Shown here piece after piece: positions 42,332 through 42,486 of a stretch of 42,486 nt of DNA. Position numbers and translations under genes: made by a program. The first letter of the stretch is position 1. Each line of letters opens with the position of its first letter. The stretch covers positions 173,855-216,340 of the forward strand of contig NZ_FNJU01000004.1 in NCBI RefSeq assembly GCF_900104555.1, given 5' to 3'. This stretch comes from Litchfieldia salsa (lineage in GTDB: Bacteria; Bacillota; Bacilli; Bacillales; Bacillaceae_L). The notes beneath the pieces were generated by a model. That model did no database searches, was not told the origin of the DNA, and saw only the letters and a list, made by a program, of their open reading frames with translations.

Positions 42332-42486
42332 AAAACATCTCTCATTTTGTATGCTAGAACCCCTCTATTGGACAAAACACAACTACGCTTCATTCATTTT
42401 GTCTGATAGAGCATCTCTATTGGACAAAACACCCACGCGCTTCATTCATTTTGTCTGATAGAACCCCTCTATCGGACAGAACACCC
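42332..42486. repeat. Tandem hairpin array, 52-bp period, cut by the window end
   Basis: CTCTATTGG or CTCTATCGG occurs at 42363, 42415 and 42467, exactly 52 bp apart. Between units TTTTGTCTGATAGA and TCTATTGGACAAAA form a 14-bp stem with two mismatches and a 5-nt loop; the spacer is CACNNNNACGCTTCATTCATT-like. A diverged unit precedes them from 42332. The array runs off the window. Confidence 0.88.

Overview
The window is from the chromosome of a low-GC, endospore-forming member of the Bacillaceae. The evidence is the gene content (gerQ, rsfA, an alpha/beta-type small acid-soluble spore protein, a sporulation-type class A PBP, the LipL lipoylation route and HemQ), strong AGGAGG-type ribosome binding sites, frequent TTG and GTG starts, and a backbone that follows the yw* region of Bacillus subtilis: ywjE-uvsE, argS-ywiB, speE-speB, pbpG, ywhD-ywhC-ywhB, ywgA-ywfO, rsfA, lipL, pta, hemQ, gerQ, ywdK, ywdI, ung. 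I cannot name the species. There are no rRNA or tRNA genes, no complete insertion sequence, no prophage and no CRISPR array.

Layout. 0.3-5.1 kb: cardiolipin synthase and UV-damage endonuclease on the plus strand, then a small XapX protein and argS-ywiB on the minus strand. 5.4-12.3 kb: a small haem-copper-oxidase-like membrane protein, the polyamine genes speE-speB, the penicillin-binding protein PbpG, and ywhD, ywhC (site-2 protease family) and ywhB (tautomerase). 12.6-18.2 kb: a long DpsA-like ferritin, ywgA, the HD-domain protein ywfO, a DUF1450 protein, rsfA and lipL. 18.3-24.4 kb: pta, hemQ, gerQ, ywdK, an unrecognised gene, ywdI, a four-cysteine protein and ung. 24.7-42.5 kb leaves the B. 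subtilis order: pflB-pflA, an HU protein, a SASP, a BCCT betaine transporter, GNAT and HAD enzymes, a secreted TIM-barrel-like protein behind a c-di-GMP riboswitch, an amidase, the cytosine operon codB-codA behind a PyrR-type attenuator, an M20 dipeptidase, a large secreted metalloprotease and a second GNAT.

Functional links. PflBA makes acetyl-CoA and formate anaerobically and Pta turns acetyl-CoA into acetyl phosphate; pflB has two TGTGA/TCACA operator-like palindromes upstream. SpeB and SpeE act in consecutive steps from agmatine to spermidine. CodB imports cytosine and CodA deaminates it to uracil, which fits PyrR control by pyrimidine nucleotides.

The most unusual content is intergenic. 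Two families of about 120-bp imperfect palindromes are scattered through the window. Their outer arms differ in sequence between copies but stay self-complementary, as expected for elements under structural constraint. In addition there are six tandem arrays with unrelated sequences but closely similar periods: 20-21 bp in three and 51-52 bp in three, close to whole numbers of DNA helical turns. The three 51-52 bp arrays all repeat a short hairpin followed by a pyrimidine-rich spacer. I do not know a described function for these arrays. They and the palindromes are the best candidates here for something undescribed.
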